Origin: Aegilops tauschii subsp. strangulata
Lineage: Eukaryota; Streptophyta; Magnoliopsida; Poales; Poaceae
DNA length: 64,000 nt
Direction of reading: 5' to 3'
Assembly (NCBI RefSeq): GCF_002575655.3
Contig: NC_053039.3
Coordinates: 223,095,622-223,159,621, forward strand
Made by a program: the position numbers and the translations under genes. This document shows, piece after piece, positions 21,541 to 33,400 of the stretch (its first letter is position 1; each line of letters opens with the position of its first letter). Below the pieces are notes generated by a model that worked only from the letters and a program-made list of their open reading frames with translations, had not been told where the DNA came from and made no database searches.

Positions 21541-23145
21541 TTTTTTTTTCCAAGAGTATGCAAATCACGTTTTTTTCAATAGTATCCAAATCACTTACCG
21601 TATTTTTACAGAGGATAGCATAAAAATTTACAAATAGTCTAGTGAGTTGCGAACACCCGACCATTGGCTCCAACTAGAACAATCTAATCTACTGTCTCAC
21701 AAAGCGTTGCAATCCTCCTGCATCCTTTAGTGCAAGCTAACAATCCTTGATTTCGTCGAGAATTTTGGTAGCAAGCACTTGAGCTCCAACTTGTTGCTAT
21801 GATCGGTTAAACACGCGAGCGTTTCTTTGCTTCCACAAGAACCAAGCCGTGCATATAATAAAGGAATCAAAACCTCTCCTCTCTGCCTTCATGAATTGTT
21901 GACGATGTAGCAACCACCACTCCAAGAAAGTGTTCGTCGCTAATGGCCTCTAGATGGGTAGCTGCAAAGCATCTGAACGGTGGTGCCATGTTTCTCGCGC
22001 GTAAACACATTGTACCATGATATGATCGACGTTATCTTCCTCTTGAAGACAGGTGAAGCACACCGCAGCAGTGTCTTGTAATCCATGTCAAGCGTGACGG
22101 TCAGAGGTCCGGAGACGATATTGCGCAGCAAGCCATGTGAAAATCTTGCACTTGCGGGGGGGGGGGGGGGGCAGCTTCTCCAAATAGCAGGGGCGTACGG
22201 GCAAGTTGGTAAACCTTAGCAGTGATGATCGTAGGTGGATTTAGCCGAGTAAATACCCGAAGTCGCGCAAGTCCAAGAGAAAGTGTTAGGCGCTTCGGGA
22301 TAACGTTGCATCGATGCAATGGCTTGCTGAAGGTGCATCAACTGAAGTAAGGCCGTGAGCGAGGTGGTGACCTTGATGTCAGCAACCCAACACTCACTCT
22401 CGAAGGCATGTTCGCCGATCTGCTATTAATAATGCGGGTGTCCACAAGCTCAAAGATCATAGGCATTACTTCTTAGATCGAGAACTCATGGATCCATCGA
22501 TCCCTCTAGAAGAGAACTTTGTCTCCTCTCCCAACCACGATGTGAATTAAGCTGTCAAAGACCAACCTGGCATCTATGTCCACCAAGAGAGCCAAGCCTT
22601 GCCAAGGTCTATCATGCTCAGTGCGTCTTAACCACTCCCATCTTATTCGTAGTGCAAGCGCCTGGATGCTCAAGTTTTTAACACCTAAGGCCACCAAACC
22701 TTGTAGGATGACATATGGTGTTCCAAGCTACCAAACATTGCCCGCCATTGGTTTTCTCTTTGCCTGCCCAGAAGAAGGATTGCATCCAGCTGTTGATATC
22801 TTCCGGTACCCACATTGGCGACTACAGTACGAGCAATTGGTGCATAGGCCACACTTGTAAGACGGATTTCACAAGGATCAATCTTCCGGAGCGTTGCAAG
22901 AAGCCTCTTTACCAAGCTGGGATGAATTTCCTCACCATGTCAAGAAGTGGATGCCAATCTGATTTGGTCAGTTGCTTGATTGCCACCTGTAACCCAAGAT
23001 ATTTGCAGGTGGAACTCAGGTAGTGCACACTGCAGAAGAGAAAGCACCCTATCTTTTTCATCTTGCTCGTCCTGAATAAGGGTGGCGGTGGATTTCCAGT
23101 AGTTAACCCTCAAGCTTGACGCCTCCCCAAACGCAGCAAAATAAT
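21541..23145 (-). mobile_element. Degenerate LINE, 5'-truncated, RT to C-terminal region
   Basis: The minus strand carries broken pieces of a plant LINE ORF2 in order. 23150-22940: RT portion with FGEASSLRVNYWKSTATL. 22697-22500: region with RWEWLRR and WQGLAL. About 22160-21950: zinc-binding RT domain with KIFTWLAAQ, CFTCLQEEDNVDHI and QCVYARETWH. Then a tail with AWFLWKQRNARVF. Many stops and frameshifts. A run of nine A residues on the minus strand at 21541-21549 may be the poly(A) tail. The homology starts in mid-RT at about 23145, as expected for a 5'-truncated insertion, but I found no target duplication. It ends about 120 bp upstream of the GNAT start codon, in the same orientation. 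Confidence 0.72.
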
Positions 23146-23550
23146 GCGGAGCTGGGGGATTTTGACCTTCTTTTCGAAGAAGAAAAAAGTACAGCATACC
23201 TGCATTAGCGTCAATGCAACAAACAATGCACAAGCTGAAAAAACAAACGACTTCTCTCCCAATGATCAGAGAGGCGATTAAGGCAAGTCAGCGAGACCAT
23301 GGATGCCTGCCTCCTCCCGTTGCCTGAGCACGGTAGGAGGAGGGAACTCCACATCGGCTCCGCCATATAGTTAGGGCAGGCATAGTCTTTCTCAAGGCTC
23401 CACTTCAGTGAAGGAGAGCAGTTGGCTCAGTCATACTGTTAGTTTTTGGATCATATTGTCATAGGATTTGTTGTTCGACCCTGACGTTCCTCTAAATGGA
23501 GGTGTGCTTGGCTCCAATAGGAGATTTGGTGTCTTGAAGCAGCCTTTGTG
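23146..23550. other. Unassigned sequence left of the solo LTR
   Basis: No gene seen. Continuous with 25034-25388 before the solo LTR inserted (GCAGCCTTTGTG joins GATGAAGGCTGG when one target copy is removed). Confidence 0.5.
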
Positions 23551-25033
23551 TGAAAGTGCGTTATATCGACTAGAGGGGGGGTGAATAGGCGATTTTTATG
23601 AATTCTTCACTGAGGAATTTGCCGGTGAGGAAATTCCTTAGCGAAGAACTACTTGCAGCGGAATAAGTACTCAAAAGTAAACATAACAGAATACAAGCAT
23701 GGTCATCATGATGAAATGAATACAAGCACAGAGTACAGAAAGCGTAATCACAGGACAACACAGGATAAAGACAAATAGACTGAAGAAATTGAACTGAGGA
23801 AATTGAGAAAGTCTTCAGTCAAAGTCTTCAAACACAGATATGAATAAGTGCACAACACAGTTATGAGGAAATGAAAGAGTTGAGGAAATAGAACTAGTTG
23901 GCTTGGTGAAGACAATGATTTGGTAGACCAGTTCCAATTGCTGTCTCAGTTGTACATCTGGTTGGAGCGGCTAGGTATTTAAACCTGAGGACACACAGTC
24001 CTCACCGTATTCTCCTTGAGCTAAGGTCACACAGACCTCGCCCAATCACTCGTGGTAAGCCGAACCTTCACAAACTCGGTCACTCGGCGATCCACAATTC
24101 CTCTTGGATGCTCTAGACCATGACGCCTAACCGTCTGGAAGAAGCACAGTCTTCAAAGGTAACACGCGTCGGATCCACGCGAGATCAATCTCTTCAGTGA
24201 TGCTCAATCACTTTGGGTTTGTAGGTGTTTGGGTTTGGGTTTTCCTCACTCGATGATTTTCGCTCAAAGTCCTCGGAGGATGGGATGCTCTCAAATGACA
24301 AGTGTCAGTTTCTCTCGGAGCAGCCAACCAGCTAGTGGTTGTAGGGGGCGGCTATTTATAGCCTAGGGAGCAGCCCGACATGATAAGACATAAATGCCCT
24401 TCAATGATATGACCGTTAGGTGGGTAGATATTTTGGGACAGCTGGCGCATAGCACAGCAATGGTCGGAAATTTGAGAATCAAATTCCTCAGGGCTATCAT
24501 GTTCCTCACTGTGTAGGCAATCCGCACTAGCGAATTCCTAACTCCCCAGTCAGAACAAATTCCTCAGAGACCAGAAGAACTCCGTCTCTGTCACTGAAGA
24601 GTATGACTGAACTGTATGAGATTTCCAATGGCTTCACTCAAAGGCATTGGTAGGTGTAGGATTTTGAGTTTGAGCATCACTTGGAAATTTTTCCTTAGTA
24701 TTTCCTCGACCCCCTTTAACAGTACGGTGTTTCCTATGACTCAAGAAAGAGAAAATGAAACTACGAAAACAAAAGGCTTCACGCTTCATGTTCCTTGAAT
24801 GAATACCAAGTCTTCAAGGTTACACCAATTTCTTCACTTTCAAAGTCTTCAGAAAGTCTTCAGAAATCCAAAGTCTTCAGTCGAAGAACTTCATTTTTAG
24901 GGGTCGACTTTCTCTGTAAATATCAAACTCCTCATAGACTTGTAGACCTGTGTACACTCATAAACACATTAGTCCCTTAACCTATGAGTCTTCAATACAC
25001 CAAAATCACTAAGGGGCACTAGATGCACTTACA
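23551..25033 (-). mobile_element. Solo LTR, SIRE/Maximus-like Copia
   Basis: 1483 bp, flanked by a perfect 5-bp target duplication TTGTG (23546-23550, 25034-25038). On the minus strand it runs from TGTAAGTGCATC to GCACTTTCA, with TATAAATAGCC near 24345-24356 as promoter, and many GAAGACTTTG-type and TGAGGAA repeats. Content resembles Triticeae Maximus (SIRE lineage) LTRs as I remember them; family is from memory, boundaries are from the sequence. No internal domain or second LTR. Confidence 0.85.
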
Positions 25034-25038
25034 TTGTG

Positions 25039-25388
25039 GATGAAGGCTGGTAGCGGTGCTCTTCTTCCTTGACACGTTGAGTTAATGTGGCGGCAATGAG
25101 ATCTGGAGGACATGGGGACGGTCCCTGGCCAACCCACCACAATGACTCAATCTTGTCGATTGTAGTGGATCATTTCATCGGCTCAAAAAGCAACACAATC
25201 TGTGAATGTGTTGCTCTCCTCTAATTCTAGGTTTGGTGGATGGTCCCCTCTGTCTTCGGTGCGGCTACAGTGGCAGCGGTGACCAACTGGAGACGGCCCA
25301 ACAAGGTGCAAGGGGATCTGGGGATCAAATCGTAATATGTCATTTTTTTATCCAAGGTGCAACGAGATTAATTTTAAGGGTGGTAGTT
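25039..25388. other. Unassigned sequence right of the solo LTR
   Basis: No gene. Interrupted at 25389 by the start of the next LTR-like sequence. Confidence 0.5.
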
Positions 25389-28022
25389 TGTAACATCCCA
25401 AAATTCTAAATTTTGGAATGTTATATTAAATAAACGATTATGATTGTTTGTTTGATTGTTGTGTGATCGATTGTGTGAAATTGAGTGGAATCTGAAACTT
25501 TTTGAAAGTTGAATGAGAGGGAATAAAAGGACTTTCCCAAAACTTTCATCTTGCATTTTTTATCTCCATTAATTCAAATTCATTTCATTACAAAACCCTA
25601 GAGTGAAGATAATATGACTTCTTCCATTTAAAGAAATGAAAAGGGGTTTGAAAACAATTTGAATTCCATTTTATTTCAAATCAGAAACTTTATGCCACTC
25701 AAAGATTTTCATGAGAGAAGATAATAGGACTTCCTCAAAATATATGAAATAGAGTGGAGAGTGATGAGGAGAACTTTTGAATTTCATTTGGTTCACTTTT
25801 GGAAAGTTTTTCCATTTTGAGTTTTAAAATCATTTCTATTTATTCAAATAAAATAAAGAGAGAAGGAAATTTGACTCCTTCAAATATCAGAAAGAAAATA
25901 TGGAAAGGGATTATGAAACCAATAGAAGTTATTCTAAAATTTGAAATCATTTGCATCTCATTGCATTTTGGAGTTTTCTTTCAAATATTCGAATAATTAT
26001 CCACTCGAGAAAAAGAAATGAGAGGGGATAAGATGACTTCCTCAACCCTTACAAGAGTTGGAAATTTCATTTTGAATATTAGTTGGAGTTTTTATAGTTT
26101 ATTTGGTATTTACTCAATTTGCAAAAAATGCATTAAATGCAATAGGAAAATATTTTCAAATTCTTCTATGCTTGATTAAATGTTCACTATGTTACAGATA
26201 TTCAGAGATAATGTTAGAAATTATCATGGTATTTTTAGGATGTTGTTTGGTTTCGTTTTGGCCTCGAAAAGTTTTCTGTAAAAAAAAAACCGCGCGCACA
26301 CCCACCTGGACCGAAACCATTTCGGACCAGGGACACAACGCACGGCCCAACCAGCCGCTGGCCAACTTCGGCCCAAGGCCAGCGCTCGAAGGCCACCGCA
26401 TGCTCGCCCGCCCTCGCCTTCCCCTCGCTCGCACGCAGCGCCCGCTGCCAGATGGGGCCCGCTCCCCAGGTCGCCCCCAACCTCCCGCTCGTTCCGCTCG
26501 GATAGAACAGGCGCTCGCGCTCCTGCAACCACCGGCGCCATTGCCCCGAGATAAGGCCTATCCGCTGCGACCCCGAGCCCCTAACCTCGCCTATTTAAAC
26601 CTCGGAGTCCCCCTCTGTTCATTCAGCCCCTTCGCTAGCCCTCTCACCACTCGTAGCCGCCGCCCCGTCGTTTCGCATCTCGCCGGAGCTAGAGCTTCTC
26701 GTCGTCGTTTCCATCGCTGGTGGCGCACCCGAACCCTCTTATTCTCTGTCAATCAACTTGCCTCACCGTCCCGCATCTCGTTGACATGTTGCTTTGCCCC
26801 TAGGTTCGCCGGAGACGCTGCCCCGACGACCTGTGTCCTCGCCGGAGCACGAAGACGCCGCCCTTCGCCCCGCCCGTCCCGGTCACCCCGACGCACGCCG
26901 TCGCCACCACCGGACCGCCCACGTCGTGCCCGTCCTGTTCGTCTCCTCCCCCGTCGCCGAGGAGCATCGCAGACCGCCGCAGGCCACCGCCCCACCGACG
27001 TCGTGGTCCTGCCCAACGCCCGCGCCGCCGCAGTTGCCCTCTGTGAGCCGCCCCGCCCCCTCGTTCTTTTGTAAGTCTAGATTTTTTTGAACCGTTACAC
27101 GAAAAAAAACGCCGGTTTTATTTTTAACCGGTCGGTTCACTTAGTTTAGCCACGGTAGCCCGTTTTTCTTATATGTCGACCATCCGCCGGTTAAGCTCCG
27201 CAACGAATGGGTATGCACCAGTAGGAATCTGCCATGTGGCCAAGGGCCTGTTTGCAGTATATTTTAGTTTCTATTTCACTGGTTAGTCCCTAGGATTTGC
27301 AGATTAGTCCCTGAACTTAGATTAGCCGTATCTTTTTAACCGTAGATCCAAACTCGATGAAACCAGCGGAAAATTCTTCGTATTGTTTAGATCTATCCAG
27401 TGGTATCATTTTTATAAACTTTTTTCAGATTCAAATTTGAACTTTATTCAGATTTGAATTCAAACTTCAACTGGCCATATCTCCTAAACCGTAGCTCCGA
27501 TTGAGTTAAATTCTTTTTGCACTTTGTCATGGTAGCCCAACCCTATCACTTGGACCATTCTCACAATATTTTTTTACACACTAGGATCTGTTCATGATAG
27601 TTCCACTTATATGCCTTGTATGCACTATAGTTCACATCACAATTTTGAACCGTATTTCACACGTTGCTTTTGCACTTAGTAAATTTTGTGATAGTTGAGT
27701 GTGTTGGATTTTCATTTGGTTTTTTCCGAGTTTTTTTTTCATGTTGCACGTTATTTGGTTCTCCGAAATGATTGCTTATGTGAATGCAATATTTGACTTT
27801 ATAGATTTTCATCGGAGAGTGACAAATAGTTCTATTAAGTAAAACTCTGAGAGCGATATAATCTTCATCAACTATTACCAGGCAAGTTCACATTTGACCA
27901 TTCTTCCAATTACCTATGTTTATATTATGCACTTAGTGCTTTTGGGGTAGGATTGCATGGTAGGATTTATTGTTGCCAGATGGCTATGCCGTTACCTAGT
28001 AGTTCATTTGAGGTAGGTCTGT
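25389..28022 (+). mobile_element. Gypsy-type LTR, right-truncated
   Basis: Begins TGTAACATCCCAAAATTC, a typical LTR start of Triticeae Gypsy elements. AT-rich sequence runs to 26280. A GC-rich stretch follows with TATTTAAACC near 26590 as a likely TATA box, then pyrimidine-rich presumed transcribed sequence, then AT-rich sequence to about 28022, where a Copia fragment begins. No matching right end CA with target duplication was found. The 323-codon frame at 26103-27074 is low-complexity Arg/Pro/Ala and is not a gene. Lineage (Tekay-like suspected) is not established. Confidence 0.6.
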
Positions 28023-28932
28023 TCTATCTCTATCGATCTTGATGCCCAATATATAAGCAGCTTCACCGAGGTCTTTCATTGAAAAATTCTTATTCAAGTA
28101 TCCTTTTATGCTATCCAGAAATTCAGTATCATTTCCGATTAACAATATGTCATCTACATATAATATCAGAAATGCTACAGAGCTCCCACTCACTTTCTTG
28201 TAAATACAGGCTTCTCCAAAAGTCTGTATAAAACCATATGCTTTGATCACACTATCAAAGCGTATATTCCAACTCCGAGAGGCTTGCACCAGTCCATAAA
28301 TGGATCGCTGGAGCTTGCACACTTTGTTAGCACCTTTTGGATCGACAAAACCTTCTGGTTGCATCATATACAACTCTTCTTTAAGATATCCATTAAGGAA
28401 TGCAGTTTTGACATCCATTTGCCAAACTTCATGCGGCAATTGCTAACATGATTCGGACAAACTTAAGCATCGCTATGGGTGAGAAGGTCTCATCGTAGTC
28501 AACTCCTTGAACTTGTTGAATACCTTTCGCAACAAGTCGAGCTTTGTAGACAGTAACATCACCATCGGCGTCAGTCTTCTTCTTGAAGATCCATTTATTC
28601 TCTATGGCTTGTCGATCATCGGGAAGTCAACCAAAGTCCACACTTTGTTCTCATACATGGATCCCATCTCAGATTTCATGGCCTCAAGCCATTTCGCGGA
28701 ATCTGGGCTCATCATCGCTTCCTAATAGTTCGTGGGTTCTTCATGGTCAAGTAACATGACCTCCAGAACAGGATTACCATACCACTCTGGTGCGGATCTT
28801 GCTCTGGTTGACCTATGAGGTTCGGTAGTAACTTGATCAGAAGTTTCATGATCATCATCATTAGCTTCCTCACTAATTGGTGTAGGAATCATTGGAACTG
28901 ATTTCTGTGATGAACTACTTTCCAATAAGGAA
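28023..28932 (-). pseudogene. Copia (BARE/Angela-related) pol fragment, RT region
   Basis: Minus-strand piece from the integrase-RT linker through most of RT. It contains [25 protein letters not shown] and YVDD, closely related to residues of the polyprotein at 10562-14116 but clearly diverged. It is broken by a frameshifting deletion near 28440 relative to that copy. Its 3' coding end is lost at about 28023, where the homology stops at the residues DRDR. Its 5' side is cut at 28932/28933 by the CACTA terminus. Confidence 0.88.
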
Positions 28933-29796
28933 CACTACAAAAAAAAGACACATCCGTGACATTTTGGGCCGAACGAAATTTTTTTCTGTCATACATATGA
29001 CACTTCTATGACGATAATTGTGACAAAACCCGGTATCATCATAGATGTGGTGGGCTCCTACTTCTATGACAAAAAATCATGACAGAAAATGGGCTTTTCG
29101 TCCTGGGCGGGCCGGAGACGCAGCTGCATGACATTCTTTGGGCCGTCCATGACGGAAAAAACCATGGTAGAAGCGAGGGCGAGGAAAATTTCGGGGAGTT
29201 CCCGGTTACGGTGGGAGGTCGGGGGCCGAGCGATGCACGTTTCTCTCGTACACGTACGCGCGTGTGTGCTCGGCGTTGGCTCTAACTGAACCCCGAGCGA
29301 GGCGTTGGGCTCTAACTGAACCCGAGCGATTGCACTGTAGGCTACGCGTTACTGAACCTGAGCGATCGATCAATGGCTGTTAACTGAACCCGATCGAGCG
29401 ATTCCTTCGCTACTGCTGCTCACTTAAGCCGATTGATGCTGCCTCTGGGATGAACAGTGAGCGTTGCGGGTGGGGGGGGGGGGTTGGATGAACCGTGAGC
29501 GGTGGCGTTGCGTCTGGATGAACAGGACCCCGTGGTGTGGTGGAGGGCTGGATGAACAGTAGACGGTGGAGGGGTGCCCGTGGAGGGGTGGTTGAACAGG
29601 ACCCCGTGGTGTGGATGGCTGGATAAACAGTAGACGGTGGAGGCGTGCCCGTGGAGGGGTGGTTGAACAGTAGCCGGTGGAGTAGCACGCGGTGGAGGCT
29701 GGATGAACAGGAGCCCGTGGAGGCTGGAGGAGGTCGACGGTAGCCCGTGGAGGCTGGAGGAGGTCGACGGTGGAGATGAACAGTATCCCGTGGAGT

Positions 29797-30096
29797 CCCG
29801 TTTTGCGGTACGCCACACCCCTCCCGATGAACAGGACCCCCGTTTCGACCGTAGGAGGTCCGTTTTGTCCATTTTGCGGTATGCCACACCCCTCCCGATG
29901 AACAGGACCCCCGTTTCGACCGTAGGAGGTCCGTTTCATCCGTTTTGCGGTACGCCACACCCCTCCCGATCAACAGGACCCCCATTTCGACCGTAGGAGG
30001 TCCGTTTCGTCCGTTTTGCGGTACGCCACACCCCTCCCGATCAACAGGACCCCGTTCCGAACGTAGGAGGTCCGTTTCCTCCGTTATGCGGTACGC
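29797..30096. repeat. 71-bp tandem repeat, about 4 copies
   Basis: The motif GCGGTACGCCACACCCCTCC recurs at 29805, 29876, 29947, 30018 and (degenerate) 30088, giving periods of 71, 71, 71 and 70 bp. It creates Arg/Pro-rich frames on both strands that should not be called genes. Confidence 0.92.
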
Positions 30097-30479
30097 CAGG
30101 CCTCGTTTCCATCGCCTGTTCTGTCCAAGCCCTCCCGATGAACATGACCACGCATTTCGTTGCCTCCCGATGAACACGACGCATTCCGTTGCCTCCCCAT
30201 GAACACGACGCATTCCGTTGCCTCCCCATGAACACGACGACGACGCTGTTTCTCCGTTCCGACCCAGCCATGTACACGAGCCTTGGCCGTACGTATGCGC
30301 GAGTAGGCGTTCGAGACCCCGCCCGTATGTACACATACGTGGCCCTATTTTCTTTCTTGCACCCTGGCCGCTGTACGTACGTGTACATGCTAAGTGCGCG
30401 CCTCTACTACGACACGTACGCGCCTCTACATCCACCAGTATATATGTACGTACACGTTTGCGACCAGAATGACAATGCT

Positions 30480-33400
30480 ACGTACGCTTCGACCAGGTGG
30501 GTCCCGACTGTCAGGCACTTCCTTGCCTGCGAAGATGTAGCTGGTGGGTCCCAGCAGTCAGGGGGAAACGTTTTTTTTGCGAAATACAGTGGCTCGTCCG
30601 ATGGGTCCCAACTGTCAAGTGGAGGAATCATTATTTTCCGCATAATAAGGAGGCACTTCCTTGCTGCGGCCGTGGAGCCAGCTGTCAGCCTCTCCACGTA
30701 CAGTCCACGTCCGATGGAAGTCGTTCCTTGACCACGTTGACCACGCCGCGCCGAGAGCACCAGGGCGGTGGATGACGGCGAGGCCTAGGAAGGGGACAAC
30801 GGGGAGCCGGGGAAGACGCGGCAGTGGAAGCCCGCGCGGAGAGGAGTACGAGGGTTCACTGGTTCGGCTGCGGTGTGAGGCTGCCGTCCCTGCAGGGCCT
30901 GGCCAGCGGTGGGAATAGTAGGGGCGGTGAGGCCTCCACGGCAGCACAGCCGGCCACGGGAGGCAGGAGCATGCGGCACGACTGACGCTGCTTTGGGCGG
31001 CTGGAGCAAGAAGACCAGAGGTTGAAGAAGCACTACGGCCGTTGGATAGACATCGTATGGTCACTGGAGCTAGAATCGTTCATATTGACTAAAGTTGACA
31101 AAGGCCCCCATCCTAGTCAACTTAGTAGGCCCACAAGTCAGCCTCCCACCATGGTGGGTCCCAGCTAGCAGGGGGAGTATTCATTTTTTTTGTGCGTAAT
31201 AAGGAGGCACTTCCTTGCGTGCGAAGATATAGCTGGTGGGTCCGAGCTGTCAGCAGCGGTAACATTTTTTTCGCGAAATACAGAGGCCCTTTCGGTGGGT
31301 CCCTGATGTCAGGTGGAGGAATCATTATTTTGCGCGTAATAAGGAGGCATTTCCTTGCGAGCGGCCGTGGACCCAGCTGTCGGCCTCTCCACGTACAGTC
31401 CACTTCAGATGCATGTTGGTCGTTGCCCACGTTGACCAGGCCGCGCCGAGAGCACCAGGGCGGTGGACGACGGCGAGGCCTAGGAAGGGAACGACACGGA
31501 GGCAGGGAAGACTCGGTAGTTGTTTCCCACGCGGAGGGGAGTACGACTGTACGAGGGTTTACTGGTTTGTCTGCCGTCGCCGGAGAATAACAGCAGGTCT
31601 GGGTGAGTAGAGGGATGGCTAGGCCAGCGATGGGAGTACGGTGGGGCGGTGAGGCCTGTGCGGCAGCAGAGCCGGCCGCGGGAAGGAGGGAGCAGGCAGT
31701 CCCGCCGGCGCTTGTTTGAGCGGCTGGAGCAGGAAGAGCAGAGATTGAAGAAGCACGACGGCCATTGGATGGGCATCCAACAGTCACTGCTTGTGCGTCA
31801 ACCTTTTTTTTAGGAAAGCCTCAAAGCTATGGAAAACCGCATACAGCCCATCTGCCATTATTTTTAATAATTTACAACCCATTTGCTAATTATTAAGGTT
31901 TTTTTGGAGCCCATATTCTTTTTGTTAGCATTACAACCCACATTGTGGCCTCGGTTAAAAAATTATACGAAATTTTGCATATTTCGGTGCGGTCCGAACT
32001 ATTTTTAATCCCAAAATTTCGACTCACATTCAAACTGATTTTAAAAATAAATGTATATCAATATAAAATCCAACAAATTCTCCACGCATAAAAATTAATG
32101 TAATTTAAAATCTCGAAATGAAAAAAAAGATATTTGAAACTAATTGCCGGTTTGATGTGTTTTAAAAATGTACAGCCCATTTCTCATTACTGATGGGCCA
32201 TTTTCTCGGCCAGCCGAATGAAAGCTCTCCTCGTCTTGAAAGATTTGCAGCCCAACAGGCCTGACAAAGCGACTTACTTGGCAAATCACAAAAAAACTGG
32301 GCTGTGGCCGTGGACCCAGCTGTCAGCCTCTCCACGTACAGTACTCTTCCAATGGAAGTCGTTCCTTGACCACGTTGACCATGCCGAGCGGAGAGCACCA
32401 CGGCGGTGGACGACGGCGAGGCCTAGGAAGGGGACAACGCGGAGCCGGGGAAGACGCAGCAGTGGAAGCCCGCGCGGAGAGGAGTACGAGGGTTCACTGG
32501 TTCGGCTGCGGTGTGAGGCTGCCGTCGCCGCAGGGCCTGGGCAGCGGTGGGAATAGTAGGGGGCGGTGAGGCCTCCGCGGCAGCACAGCCGGCCACGGGA
32601 GGCAGGAGCATGCGGCACGACCGGCGCTGCTTTGGGAGGCTGGAGCAAGAAGACCAGAGGTTGAAGAAGCACTACGGCCGTTGGATGGACATCGTACGGT
32701 CACTGGAGCTAGAATCGTTCATATTGACTAAAGTTGACAAAGGCCCTGTCCCAGTTAACTTAGTAGGCCCACAAGTTAGCCTCCCACCATGGTTGGTCCC
32801 AGCTAGCAGGGGGAGTATTCTTTTTTTGTGCGTAATAAGTAGGCACTTCCTTGCGTGCGAAGATATAGCTGGTGGGTCCGAGCTGTCAGCGGCGGTAACG
32901 TTTTTTTCGCGAAATACAGAGGCCCTTTCGGTGGGTCCCTGATGTCAGGTGGAGGAATCATTATTTTGCGCGTAATAAGGAGGCATTTCCTTGCGTGCGG
33001 CCATGGACCCAGCTGTCGGCCTCTCCGCGTACGGTCCACTTCACATGCATGTCGGTCGTTGACCACGTTGACCAGGCCGCGCCGAGAGCACCAGGGCGGT
33101 GGACGACGGCGAGGCCTAGGAAGGGAACGACACGGAGGCAGGGAAGACTCGGCAGTTGTTTCCCACGCGGAGGGGAGTACGACTGTACGAGGGTTTACTG
33201 CTTCGTCTGCCGTCGCCGGAGAATAACAGCGGGTCTAGGTGAGTAGAGGGATGGCTAGGCCAGCGATGGGAGTACGGTGGGGCGGTGAGGCCTGCGCGGC
33301 AGCAGAGCTAGCCGCGGGGAGGAGGGAGCAGGCAGTCCCGCCGGCGCTTGTTTGAGCGGCTGGAGCAGGAAGAGCAGAGATTGAAGAAGCACGACGACCG

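Noticed and set aside
26103..27074. 323-codon plus-strand ORF
   Set aside because: It spans the LTR promoter region and is low-complexity Arg/Pro/Ala from GC-rich noncoding sequence; overlapping frames on the other strand are equally open.
29410..30435. 341-codon minus-strand ORF
   Set aside because: It is a translation of the CACTA 71-bp and related tandem repeats; repetitive, with no domain, and several frames are open at once.
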